From: a virus
Strand: one strand, 5' to 3'
Length of the DNA: 42,150 nucleotides
IMG/VR virus record: IMGVR_UViG_3300017735_000023
Location: 1-42,150 of that record
Part shown: one piece after another, positions 25,404 through 32,791 of the stretch
Layout: every line of letters begins with the position of its first letter
Numbering within the stretch: the first letter of the stretch is position 1
Notes under the pieces: generated by a model
Seen by the model: only the letters and a program-made list of their open reading frames with translations
Told to the model about the DNA's origin: nothing
Databases searched by the model: none
Translations under genes and position numbers: made by a program

Positions 25404-26526
25404 GAAATACTATGTTATATCCAAAAGTAAACTTCACGAGGAGGTTAAGAACAAAATGTTCACGACCTATAAACCAATTGAATTACCAGAATATGAAGAG
25501 CTTACGCCTGAATGGCACGGTAAGAAGATCCCTCTCACTATGTGGCGAGAGATCCTTGCCTTCATGAAGCTGAGCTATGATGAACTCAAGTCAGAGACTA
25601 TGTTGTTCTTGTACTATGATGATACAAAGAAACAACCTTGGTCTTATTGGATACCACCTCAGATCACAGCAGGTATGACTGTCAAGTCTAACCCTGAACA
25701 CTCAGAGTTCCAAGCACAGCGTGCTCAGTATCCAGACATTATGTTCGGTACTGTACACCACCACTGTAGTACATCTGCATTCCAATCTGGTACTGATGAA
25801 GCCGACGAGACTAACCGAGAAGGCTTTCACTTTACTGTTGGTAACCTCGACAAACCTGATGACATTGACATCCACTTTCGTTGGTGTCTAGACAATCAGT
25901 GTCACGAGCTAGACAATCTATCTATTGCTATCGGTGGTGCACAGTCACCATTCAAGAAAGACATAGAGCTTACTGATGATATGCTTGAACTACAAAGTGA
26001 GTATATGAATCAGCAGTTGGCTAAGCTACCTGACCTCAGCAAGTATGACTTCACTGAACAGATGAAGAACATAGACAAGCCAGCATACACACTGCCTGTT
26101 TACTCAAAAAAAAATACGGAGCCACTATCAGTCGTCCCTTCTATGGTAGAAGAACAACTTACAGTTGGTGACATCGTCGATGAAATTCTTTTCGCTATTA
26201 AATTTGATACTGACATTGAGTCTTGTATTGAAACCTATTACCAAACACATGAACCAGAACAAGCCAGCCAAAAAATCACAGACCTGTACTCAGGATTTGT
26301 CTGGGACACAGAATATGCAAGAGTTCTACACGGAATGCTCACAAATTCTGAGTACCACTTGTCAAGATCTTATGAAAGTTTTCTCAAAGCATTCAACAAA
26401 CATCTTGACATGTTTAAAGAACAAGGTTACATCTTATCGGACAATGACATCATCCAAGAACTGGAGTCATACCCAGATGAAGACCGAGAAACAATTCAAC
26501 CAATGGATAACCCACCAATTCTATGA
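25396..26526 (+). CDS. JAB/JAMM metallopeptidase with C-terminal extension
   Basis: A 376-residue protein. Residues 117-134 carry the complete JAMM zinc signature: HxH at H121 and H123, S131 and D134, with the spacing HxH-x7-S-x2-D; E67 is a plausible upstream catalytic Glu. JAB proteases in ubiquitin-like systems trim the modifier's C-terminus or remove it from targets. Residues 1-180 form the JAB domain; from about 235 on follows an acidic helical extension I do not recognise. A run of nine A residues (26106-26114) lies exactly at the linker. The gene overlaps the E1-like gene by 8 bases and the nuclease gene by 50. Confidence 0.88.
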   Translation: MPKKYYVISKSKLHEEVKNKMFTTYKPIELPEYEELTPEWHGKKIPLTMWREILAFMKLSYDELKSETMLFLYYDDTKKQPWSYWIPPQITAGMTVKSNPEHSEFQAQRAQYPDIMFGTVHHHCSTSAFQSGTDEADETNREGFHFTVGNLDKPDDIDIHFRWCLDNQCHELDNLSIAIGGAQSPFKKDIELTDDMLELQSEYMNQQLAKLPDLSKYDFTEQMKNIDKPAYTLPVYSKKNTEPLSVVPSMVEEQLTVGDIVDEILFAIKFDTDIESCIETYYQTHEPEQASQKITDLYSGFVWDTEYARVLHGMLTNSEYHLSRSYESFLKAFNKHLDMFKEQGYILSDNDIIQELESYPDEDRETIQPMDNPPIL

Positions 26527-26875
26527 AGAATATAATAAACACATTACGGTGCAACGCATCGAAACTACTACAGGCAACGGAGTCCCTGATCTCCTCATTC
26601 TCACGCAAGATAAGACTTACCTTATTGAAAGTAAGTTCGAAACTACTAGGCTCAGACCAGAACAACAAGCGTGGCAAATAAAAGCCAACAGCATACCAAC
26701 AGACACAGTAGTAGTTACACTCTGTGCCTACCCCAAGACCAAGCGTCTTGTTGTACAACAGTACAATAACATTAGTATTACTGACGACGGCATACATCCT
26801 GTTGTTGACACAGAGTTCACATTAGATAACGAAGGGTTCAAAGAATTTATAAACTATTTCCATAACGCAGCCTAG
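26477..26875 (+). CDS. VRR-NUC-type nuclease
   Basis: A 132-residue PD-(D/E)xK nuclease. Residues 29-63 show the VRR-NUC pattern: E29, GVPDLL with D38, LIESKFE with E51-x-K53, then RLRPEQQAW. ATG 26477 is chosen because the upstream open frame lies inside the JAB gene and has unnatural composition. Stand-alone VRR-NUC enzymes are common next to phage DNA polymerase and helicase genes and are thought to act as structure-specific nucleases in replication or recombination (a Holliday-junction resolvase role has been proposed). The 50-base overlap with JAB suggests coupled translation. Confidence 0.85.
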   Translation: MKTEKQFNQWITHQFYEEYNKHITVQRIETTTGNGVPDLLILTQDKTYLIESKFETTRLRPEQQAWQIKANSIPTDTVVVTLCAYPKTKRLVVQQYNNISITDDGIHPVVDTEFTLDNEGFKEFINYFHNAA

Positions 26876-27038
26876 CTGGTCTAACCACGAAGGTCCCGTT
26901 CCGAAACCTTGCGATGCCACACTGCAACGGACAAAATGTGTGGTCTGGACTTCTTAGTGACCGTTCCAAGGAACATGTATCAATGGAACTATCCAGATAA
27001 ACTGGGGAAACCCAGCCAATTTATTAACCCAACTACTT
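26876..27038 (+). other. Structured 163-base gap upstream of DNA polymerase unit
   Basis: No clear gene. Several self-complementary pieces are packed here: GTCC(C)GTT (26893-26900) with AACGGAC (26926-26932); CCACAC (26917-26922) with GTGTGG (26938-26943); GTTCC-AA-GGAAC (26963-26974); and CTGGG-GAAA-CCCAG (27002-27015), a stem closed by a GNRA tetraloop. No T-tract follows. It may be an untranslated leader with a folded RNA or an mRNA processing site. A 28-codon open frame at 26914 has no support. Confidence 0.55.
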
Positions 27039-27290
27039 ATGTTTGAAGAGACACCAAAAGAAAAATTAAGCAACCTGTTTAAGATGATGGAGTCCAAAGG
27101 ACCAGAGATTCTTAAGCAAGATCCATACTATGAATACTATAAAGCTGCACAACGAGCAAAGGAACAAGGACTAATCAGAAAGAAAACTCAAGAAGAGATA
27201 GATGAAGAATTAAAAAAGAAACCTTGGTTAAAAGTAAATAAGATAATAAGAAAGAACGAAGCAATACAAGATGCAGATACCACTCTTTGA
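27039..27290 (+). CDS. Small charged hypothetical protein
   Basis: An 83-residue, Lys/Glu-rich helical protein (ETPKEKLSNLFKMMESKGPEIL; QEEIDEELKKKPWLKV). It overlaps the DNA polymerase start by 20 bases and so is probably coupled to it. Composition suggests a small helical DNA- or protein-binding accessory factor. No family is recognised. Confidence 0.65.
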   Translation: MFEETPKEKLSNLFKMMESKGPEILKQDPYYEYYKAAQRAKEQGLIRKKTQEEIDEELKKKPWLKVNKIIRKNEAIQDADTTL

Positions 27291-29097
27291 ACCCAAGTCT
27301 ACTTGGTGTCCGCCTGCCATCCTGCCTGAGTTAAGTGGCACGATATCCCTTGACTTAGAAACTTATGACCCAGACATCAAGCGAGCTGGTCCAGGTTACA
27401 AGACAGGTAATGGTAAGGTGGTTGGTGTTGCACTAGCTGATGAGCATCAGACAGTGTACCTACCCTTTGACCACTTTGGTGGGGACAATCTTTGTAAAGA
27501 TATAGTCCTGCAATATGTGTGTGATGTAGTTACATCGTGTGATGAAATCATAATGGCTAATGCTACTTATGATCTCGGATGGCTTGCTCGTACAGGGGTT
27601 ACTACGAGTAAGCCTATCCGTGACATACAGGTAGCTGAAGCATTGATAGATGAAGAGAAGTATTCGTACTCGTTAGATTCAATAGCAAAAAAATATTTAA
27701 AGAAAGGAAAGAAAGAAGATGGATTACAACAAGCCGCAGATTCCTACGCAATCAATGCTAAGAGCGATATGTGGAAGCTCCCTGCCAGACACGTCGGCAA
27801 GTATGCTGAAGCTGATGCACGACTTACATATGATGCCTATCAAAAACAAATCCCAATCCTCAGAGAACAAGGACTCTGGCAAGTCTGGGAACTAGAGTGT
27901 GAACTGATACCAGTACTAGTGTACATGTCAATGCAGGGTGTACCTGTTGACCTAGATGCAGCAGAACAATTTAACAAAGACCTCAAGGTAAGAGAGGTAT
28001 CGTTGCTAAATGAGTTCAAGAACTTAGACATCTGGTCACCACAACAACTGGGCAAGTACATTGAGAACCTAGGGCTCAAGGTACCACGCACAGAGAAAGG
28101 TAACTACTCAGTTGCCAAAGACTTTCTTAATCATTGCGAACATCCTCAGGTCAAGAAGATCCAAGAGGCACGATCAATCAACCGTCTTCGTAAGGTGTTC
28201 ATCGAAGACATCATCCTTAATCAAAATTATAATGGCAGAATCCACGCAGACTTCCGACAAACAGCGTCTGATGAAGGCGGCACAAGATCTGGAAGATTGT
28301 CTTCAAGCAATCCTAATATGCAGCAAGTGCCAAAGCGTTCGGACATTGGAAAACGAATACGATCGTTATATATTGCAGAACCTGGTAGGCTTTGGTGCAA
28401 GGCTGATTACAGCAGTCAAGAACCAAGACTTCAAGTGCACTACGCTTTGCTCGGACAGTTCGGACGACCACTACCAGGAGCAGAAGACGCAAGACTAGCA
28501 TTCGAACAAGGAGAGAAACTATATACTTTCTTTGAGAAAGCTACTGGTCTACCCTATGACACATGCAAGATGCTGTGCTTAGGTATCAGCTACGGTATGG
28601 GTATGAAGAAGATGGCTAAGACTCTCGGTATATCAGAAGAGATGTGCCAGTCTACCATGCGTAAGTTTAATCAGGAAGCACCCTTCCTTAAGATACTCTT
28701 TGATAATGTAATGAACAAAGCTAACAAGAAAGGATACATCAAGACTATCCTTGGTCGTCGTGCACGCTTTGACTTCTGGACACACAGCTTTGAAGAGACA
28801 CCAGTCAAACACTATGGACATGCTAAGTCTAAGTGGGAAGACAAAGAAGTATTCCGTGCCTTTACATCCAAAGCATTGAACAGATTAATCCAAGGCTCTG
28901 CTGCTGACCAAGCTAAGGTTGCTATGGTCAACGCATACAAGGCTGGACTAGACCTACGCCTGCCAGTACACGATGAGATTAATGCTATGGTCAACAATGA
29001 GAAAGAGAGTAATATGTTGAAAGAAATTATGGAACAAGCAATCCCACTTAAAGTACCAGTCGTAGCAGACATAGACCTAGGAGGTACCTGGTGTTAA
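27271..29097 (+). CDS. DNA polymerase, family A, with 3'-5' exonuclease
   Basis: A 608-residue replicative polymerase. The N-terminal exonuclease has DLE at residues 28-30, ANATYDLGWL near 96 and a final YAEADARLTYD. Polymerase motifs follow: motif A with D379 (DYSSQEPRL in place of the usual DYSQIELR), motif B (KMLCLGISYGMG) and motif C VHDE with D568. There is no 5' nuclease domain; the size is close to T7 gp5. It would copy the phage genome with the helicases and primase downstream. Gln-Glu-Pro in motif A is a mild deviation. No thioredoxin-binding insert is obvious. Confidence 0.95.
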   Translation: MQIPLFEPKSTWCPPAILPELSGTISLDLETYDPDIKRAGPGYKTGNGKVVGVALADEHQTVYLPFDHFGGDNLCKDIVLQYVCDVVTSCDEIIMANATYDLGWLARTGVTTSKPIRDIQVAEALIDEEKYSYSLDSIAKKYLKKGKKEDGLQQAADSYAINAKSDMWKLPARHVGKYAEADARLTYDAYQKQIPILREQGLWQVWELECELIPVLVYMSMQGVPVDLDAAEQFNKDLKVREVSLLNEFKNLDIWSPQQLGKYIENLGLKVPRTEKGNYSVAKDFLNHCEHPQVKKIQEARSINRLRKVFIEDIILNQNYNGRIHADFRQTASDEGGTRSGRLSSSNPNMQQVPKRSDIGKRIRSLYIAEPGRLWCKADYSSQEPRLQVHYALLGQFGRPLPGAEDARLAFEQGEKLYTFFEKATGLPYDTCKMLCLGISYGMGMKKMAKTLGISEEMCQSTMRKFNQEAPFLKILFDNVMNKANKKGYIKTILGRRARFDFWTHSFEETPVKHYGHAKSKWEDKEVFRAFTSKALNRLIQGSAADQAKVAMVNAYKAGLDLRLPVHDEINAMVNNEKESNMLKEIMEQAIPLKVPVVADIDLGGTWC

Positions 29098-29237
29098 CAA
29101 CATTTACAGTAACAGAAACTTACGAAGTCACTGCTGCCACTGTTGATCAGGTACAGAAAGCAATTAGTGAGAATGATTTTAGTGAGGTCGAGACTGACCT
29201 TGACAAAAGAAAACTAACAATAGAACCTAACTTCTAA
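29091..29237 (+). CDS. 48-residue hypothetical protein with strong RBS
   Basis: A GTG-started gene (MLTTFTVTETYEVTA...) coding a small beta-rich acidic protein ending KLTIEPNF. A full AGGAGG (29079-29084) stands 6 bases before the GTG, inside the last codons of the polymerase gene. The stop TAA overlaps the ATG of the next gene (TAATG). RBS and tight spacing make it a real gene despite its size. Function unknown. Confidence 0.7.
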   Translation: MLTTFTVTETYEVTAATVDQVQKAISENDFSEVETDLDKRKLTIEPNF

Positions 29238-29515
29238 TGAGCAACTCAATATTAATAGAAGCCGCACGCCTCGTAGATGGTGAGAGGCAACAAGACTATG
29301 GTCATCCACAAGATGACTTCAAAAGAATAGCGACCATATGGTCTACATTATTAGAGAATAAACTTAATGTAGACTTGACACCTTCGGAAGTTGGTGCAAT
29401 GATGATCGCCCTAAAGTTATCTCGCACTGCATTTAAAAACAAGAGAGATAATTGGATAGACATAGCAGGATATGCACACTGTGCTGACCTGTGTACAAAC
29501 TATAAACAACAATGA
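29237..29515 (+). CDS. DUF6378-like phage protein
   Basis: A 92-residue protein matching the pattern of DUF6378 proteins: ILIEAARLVDGERQQDYGHP, then FKRIATIWSTLLE, a middle VGAMMIALKLSRTA and an end NWIDIAGYA. These small helical proteins are widespread in phage replication regions; their role is unknown, though some resemblance to helical nucleotide pyrophosphatase folds has made nucleotide metabolism a speculation. It overlaps the next gene by 4 bases (ATGA). Confidence 0.75.
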   Translation: MSNSILIEAARLVDGERQQDYGHPQDDFKRIATIWSTLLENKLNVDLTPSEVGAMMIALKLSRTAFKNKRDNWIDIAGYAHCADLCTNYKQQ

Positions 29516-30090
29516 ACGAACCAGATCCAATCCTAATTGACTCAGACTTCCAACTAACATCGGAGCCTGAAGAAACTAAACCACGAGACATACAAATGAG
29601 TGAGCTTACTGAGCTTGCTGATACTCTCGTTGAGCTAGACTCTGCTGTAATAGAAGCAGAAGCAGCACTATCAGAGCTTAAACAAAAGCGTAAAACTATT
29701 GCAGAAGAACACTTGCCACAACTAATGGAACAAGCTGGTATTGAAACACTCAAGCTATCTAGTGGTAAGAAAATTGCAGTACAAGACTTTGTAGACGCAC
29801 GAATCAAAGACCCAATCGTGGCATTTGATTGGTTGCGTGAAACTAACAATGAGTCTATTATTAAAAATCAAATTACTATTGCACTTGGTCGTAACGAAGA
29901 CGAACGAGCACAAGAGATAGTTAATAAGTTGAAGCGTGAGTACGACATTGATGCAGATCAACGAGTAACCGTGCACAACATGACTCTCAAATCTTTCTGT
30001 AAAGATGCACTGGATAATCCAGAGCTTGCAGAATCCTTACCTCGTGAAGCCTTTGGTATCTACCAAGGCAAACGTGCTAAGGTTAACTAA
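29512..30090 (+). CDS. Coiled-coil hypothetical protein of replication module
   Basis: A 192-residue protein: acidic disordered start, coiled coil at about 28-70 (LDSAVIEAEAALSELKQKRKT), a small beta element (LKLSSGKKIAVQDFV), and a helical C-terminal half ending in a basic GIYQGKRAKVN. Proteins of this layout occur next to ssDNA-binding protein genes in other T7-like phages, but I know no function. Start ATG 29512 overlaps the previous stop. Confidence 0.65.
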   Translation: MNEPDPILIDSDFQLTSEPEETKPRDIQMSELTELADTLVELDSAVIEAEAALSELKQKRKTIAEEHLPQLMEQAGIETLKLSSGKKIAVQDFVDARIKDPIVAFDWLRETNNESIIKNQITIALGRNEDERAQEIVNKLKREYDIDADQRVTVHNMTLKSFCKDALDNPELAESLPREAFGIYQGKRAKVN

Positions 30091-30108
30091 CAAAACAAGA
30101 AACAAGAA

Positions 30109-30849
30109 ATGGCGTTCGATATAACAAAAGTATCAGGTCAAGGTACAGAGAATCTGGACTCAGGTTCATCTCTACCTTTTATTAGAATCCTACAGGATCT
30201 GTCTCCTCAACTTAAGAAACAAAAAGATGAGTATATAGAAGGAGCAGAGGCTGGCGATTTATTCTTTGCTAAGAATAAGTCAGTGGTTTCTCAACCAACA
30301 AGGATCATTCCCACATATACAGCATCTGTATATACTGAATGGGTTCCTCGTTCACAAGGTGGTGGCTATGTAGCTACTCATCCTTTAAGTATTGTATCTC
30401 ACAAGGACTATGAGAAAGGTCGTGACAGACAGTACGATGAATGGCTAGGACAAAACGAGCTACGCTTTACAACCTATTGGTTTGTGATGGTAGAGATAGA
30501 TGGAACATATGAACAAGCAATCATACCGTTTACATCATCACAGCTTCGTGTATCTAGGAAACTAACTTCAGATATTAATAGATTCAAATATGATGGCGAA
30601 CACTCCACAATCGTACCACCACTCTACGCCCAAAGTTGGGAGATTAGTACAGTGTTGGAAACAAGTAAGAACGGTGACGATTACTATAACTTCTCGTTTA
30701 GTAACGCTACTGCTCTCGACTTTGAAGCTGACGAAGCACTGCTTACTCAAGCTTCTGAAACTTACTCTTCTGCTGCAGATACTCCTCTGCTCCAGACTGA
30801 GGAAACTCCTCGACTGGTATCTTCCTCTACTACGGAAGCTCCTTTCTAG
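30109..30849 (+). CDS. Candidate single-stranded DNA-binding protein
   Basis: A 246-residue protein with a Gly/Ser-rich start (GQGTENLDSGSSLPFIRILQD), a beta-rich core with many aromatics (ASVYTEWVPR; FTTYWFVMVEIDG; YYNFSF) and a long acidic Ser/Thr-rich tail ending in a C-terminal Phe (TTEAPF). A disordered acidic tail ending in Phe is the hallmark of SSB proteins, including T7 gp2.5, where it contacts polymerase and helicase. Position between polymerase and primase genes agrees. The gene is followed by a strong terminator, so it may be transcribed in excess. There is no direct OB-fold motif, so this is a candidate only. Confidence 0.55.
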   Translation: MAFDITKVSGQGTENLDSGSSLPFIRILQDLSPQLKKQKDEYIEGAEAGDLFFAKNKSVVSQPTRIIPTYTASVYTEWVPRSQGGGYVATHPLSIVSHKDYEKGRDRQYDEWLGQNELRFTTYWFVMVEIDGTYEQAIIPFTSSQLRVSRKLTSDINRFKYDGEHSTIVPPLYAQSWEISTVLETSKNGDDYYNFSFSNATALDFEADEALLTQASETYSSAADTPLLQTEETPRLVSSSTTEAPF

Positions 30850-30879
30850 GGTAAATTAATGTAGTTAATATATATGTTT

Positions 30880-30909
30880 CCCTGGGGGCTACTAGCCCCT
30901 GGGGTTTTT
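30880..30909 (+). terminator. Strong GC-rich terminator after SSB-like gene
   Basis: CCCTGGGGGCT (30880-30890) pairs with AGCCCCTGGGG (30894-30904) through 11 pairs including two G-T wobbles, a 3-base loop, then TTTTT. It lies 31 bases after the preceding stop and 3 bases before the primase ATG at 30913. An upstream in-frame ATG (30874) would place the hairpin inside the coding region, which supports the later start. Confidence 0.88.
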
Positions 30910-30912
30910 ACT

Positions 30913-32445
30913 ATGATACCACTAACAGAACTCGCCACCAAATTTCATTCTTTATTTCAAGCTAATCCCAATGTGTACGGTCAGACTACACTGACTGGTA
31001 AAGTAAGAGACAGAGACGGCAAGCAAGATTCCAAATCATTTCTTGTCAAGAACCCACTCACTGTTGAGATATGGGAAGACCACCTCAAAGGTAACAGACT
31101 CATTGGCTGTACACCCATACTAGATAACGACCGTGTTGTGTGGGGTGCACTAGACATTGATGTGTACCAGAACAGTAACACTATCGAAGAACTAAACAAA
31201 CAGATAGCAGAACATAAGCTACCATTTATTGTATTTAGATCTAAGTCAGGTGGTGCACATGTCTATGTATTCTTATCCGAACCTATTGCTGCTAAGACAG
31301 TGATAGATAAACTCAAAGCATTCTCTGCTTTCTTTGGTCAAGGTGTGTGTGAGATATATCCTAAGCAACCTAAGATTGGTAACCGCAAGGACGACAGCAA
31401 GTATGGTAACTGGATTAACATGCCGTACTCTGGTAATCCTACACTACAGTATGCAATCAAACCTGATGGTACAGGGTACAACCCTGAAGAATTTTTACAA
31501 GTAGCTAAAGCTACTAGACTTACAGAAGCACAGTTCAAAGAACTAAAAGTACCAGAGGTAGAATCAGAACTACTACCTGAAGGACCTCCGTGTCTTAATT
31601 ATATATTTGAAAACAGAACTCAAGAATCAGAGAACAGAAACATAACACTATCCAATGTAGCAGTGTACCTAAAGAAAGCTGAGCCTTCCGAATGGAAGAG
31701 CCAGCTTCATAGGTTTAATAAAAAATTTTCTGATCCGTTGCCTGACCGTGAGGTAGATGCAATCGTCAAGTCATACGAGAAGAAAGACTACAAGTACCAA
31801 TGTGCACAGGAACCACTGTGTAGATTCTGTGATGCTAAGTTGTGTGGTCAACGTAGACATGGCATAGGACAAGAAGAGTTCTTACCTAACAATCGTTCAT
31901 TGATACAGCTCAAGTCAGATCCACCGCTGTGGTTCCTGACTCTAGACCACGAAGAGATACAACTAACTACTGCAGAGTTTGACAACTTCAATATGTTTAA
32001 TCAGAGAGTTATGGAAAGATTGTTGTTTAAGTATCCACCTATTAAACAAGAAGACTGGATTAAACAACAGAACCTACTACTAAAGAACTGTGTTCGTATT
32101 GATGTACCATTTGAGATGACACCTATCGGTCAGTTCGTAGAGTATCTATCTACATTCTGTTCTGCTGCTAGTGAGGACATGACTCACATTAAGAACGGAC
32201 CAGTCAGACAAAACAATTACTATGTATTTAGAATGGTAGACCTCAAAGATTATTTGAATCAACAAAGATTCTCTGAGCTACCTGATAATAAGTTACTGTC
32301 TGTCCTTAAGCGTACGCTCAAAGCAGACACAACAAGAGTATGTATTAGTAATATAAGTCTAAGATGCTGGCGTGTACACAGTGACAACCTGCATATGGAC
32401 CCTTCACAACCTATGCCCAACTTACAAGATGACGATTCCTATTAA
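30913..32445 (+). CDS. Archaeo-eukaryotic-type primase (TOTE-primase-like)
   Basis: A 510-residue protein from ATG 30913. The catalytic DxD pair is D81/D83 (GALDIDVYQ), followed by FRSKSGGAHVYVF with H116, matching the DhD...sxH pattern of AEP primases, most like the primase domain described in TOTE conflict systems and related phage genes. A zinc-knuckle-like set C297-x5-C303-x2-C306-x4-C311 lies in the middle, reminiscent of PriCT/PriL-type zinc regions. The C-terminal third resembles a DNA-binding helical domain. It would start DNA synthesis for the family A polymerase. The start is just behind a terminator. Confidence 0.85.
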   Translation: MIPLTELATKFHSLFQANPNVYGQTTLTGKVRDRDGKQDSKSFLVKNPLTVEIWEDHLKGNRLIGCTPILDNDRVVWGALDIDVYQNSNTIEELNKQIAEHKLPFIVFRSKSGGAHVYVFLSEPIAAKTVIDKLKAFSAFFGQGVCEIYPKQPKIGNRKDDSKYGNWINMPYSGNPTLQYAIKPDGTGYNPEEFLQVAKATRLTEAQFKELKVPEVESELLPEGPPCLNYIFENRTQESENRNITLSNVAVYLKKAEPSEWKSQLHRFNKKFSDPLPDREVDAIVKSYEKKDYKYQCAQEPLCRFCDAKLCGQRRHGIGQEEFLPNNRSLIQLKSDPPLWFLTLDHEEIQLTTAEFDNFNMFNQRVMERLLFKYPPIKQEDWIKQQNLLLKNCVRIDVPFEMTPIGQFVEYLSTFCSAASEDMTHIKNGPVRQNNYYVFRMVDLKDYLNQQRFSELPDNKLLSVLKRTLKADTTRVCISNISLRCWRVHSDNLHMDPSQPMPNLQDDDSY

Positions 32446-32791
32446 ATATATAATGCTTATTGCAGTTATTGAATCTAACCAAGACCCACTTGCTATTGGC
32501 AGTCAAGGTGAACTCGGCATACTACAGATGACACCAGCTTATGTACAAGATGCAGCAGAGTATGCCAACGAAGACTGGGTACACGCAGATGCTGTCGATG
32601 AAATAACAGCTGTTAAAATTTTCCGTGCCTACATGGCACGCTATGCTACTGAAGAACGACTAGGTCGTCCAGTTACCCTGGAAGATGTAGCTCGTATACA
32701 CAACGGTGGTCCTAATGGATACAAAAAGAAATCAACAATACCCTACTGGAACAGATTAAAATGCCTAATGACAAAACAACAATATATGTAG
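32429..32791 (+). CDS. Lytic transglycosylase (SLT-like endolysin)
   Basis: A 120-residue SLT-type domain from ATG 32429. IESNQDP with catalytic E15, followed by GELGILQMTP (27-36), and a late ARIHNGGPNGY motif are standard for goose-type/SLT lytic transglycosylases. There is no signal peptide. It overlaps the primase by 17 bases and the helicase by 31, inside the replication operon, not with the holin candidates. It could be the endolysin, as no other lysin is visible. The T7 lysozyme gene also lies in the replication region, so the placement has precedent. A catalytic-domain-only enzyme. Confidence 0.85.
   Translation: MTIPIKYIMLIAVIESNQDPLAIGSQGELGILQMTPAYVQDAAEYANEDWVHADAVDEITAVKIFRAYMARYATEERLGRPVTLEDVARIHNGGPNGYKKKSTIPYWNRLKCLMTKQQYM

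Noticed and set aside
26165-26476. N-terminal extension of the VRR-NUC gene by 104 codons
   Set aside because: It lies wholly inside the JAB gene in another frame, starts with TTG and has unnatural Ser/Thr/Cys-rich composition; the nuclease domain is complete from 26477.
26885-26945. tRNA-like GTTCCGAAAC segment in the gap before the polymerase unit
   Set aside because: No acceptor stem, D-arm or anticodon arm could be fitted around it.
30874-30912. Upstream ATG for the primase gene
   Set aside because: The added 13 codons coincide exactly with a strong terminator hairpin and its T-tract; the ATG at 30913 is the better start.
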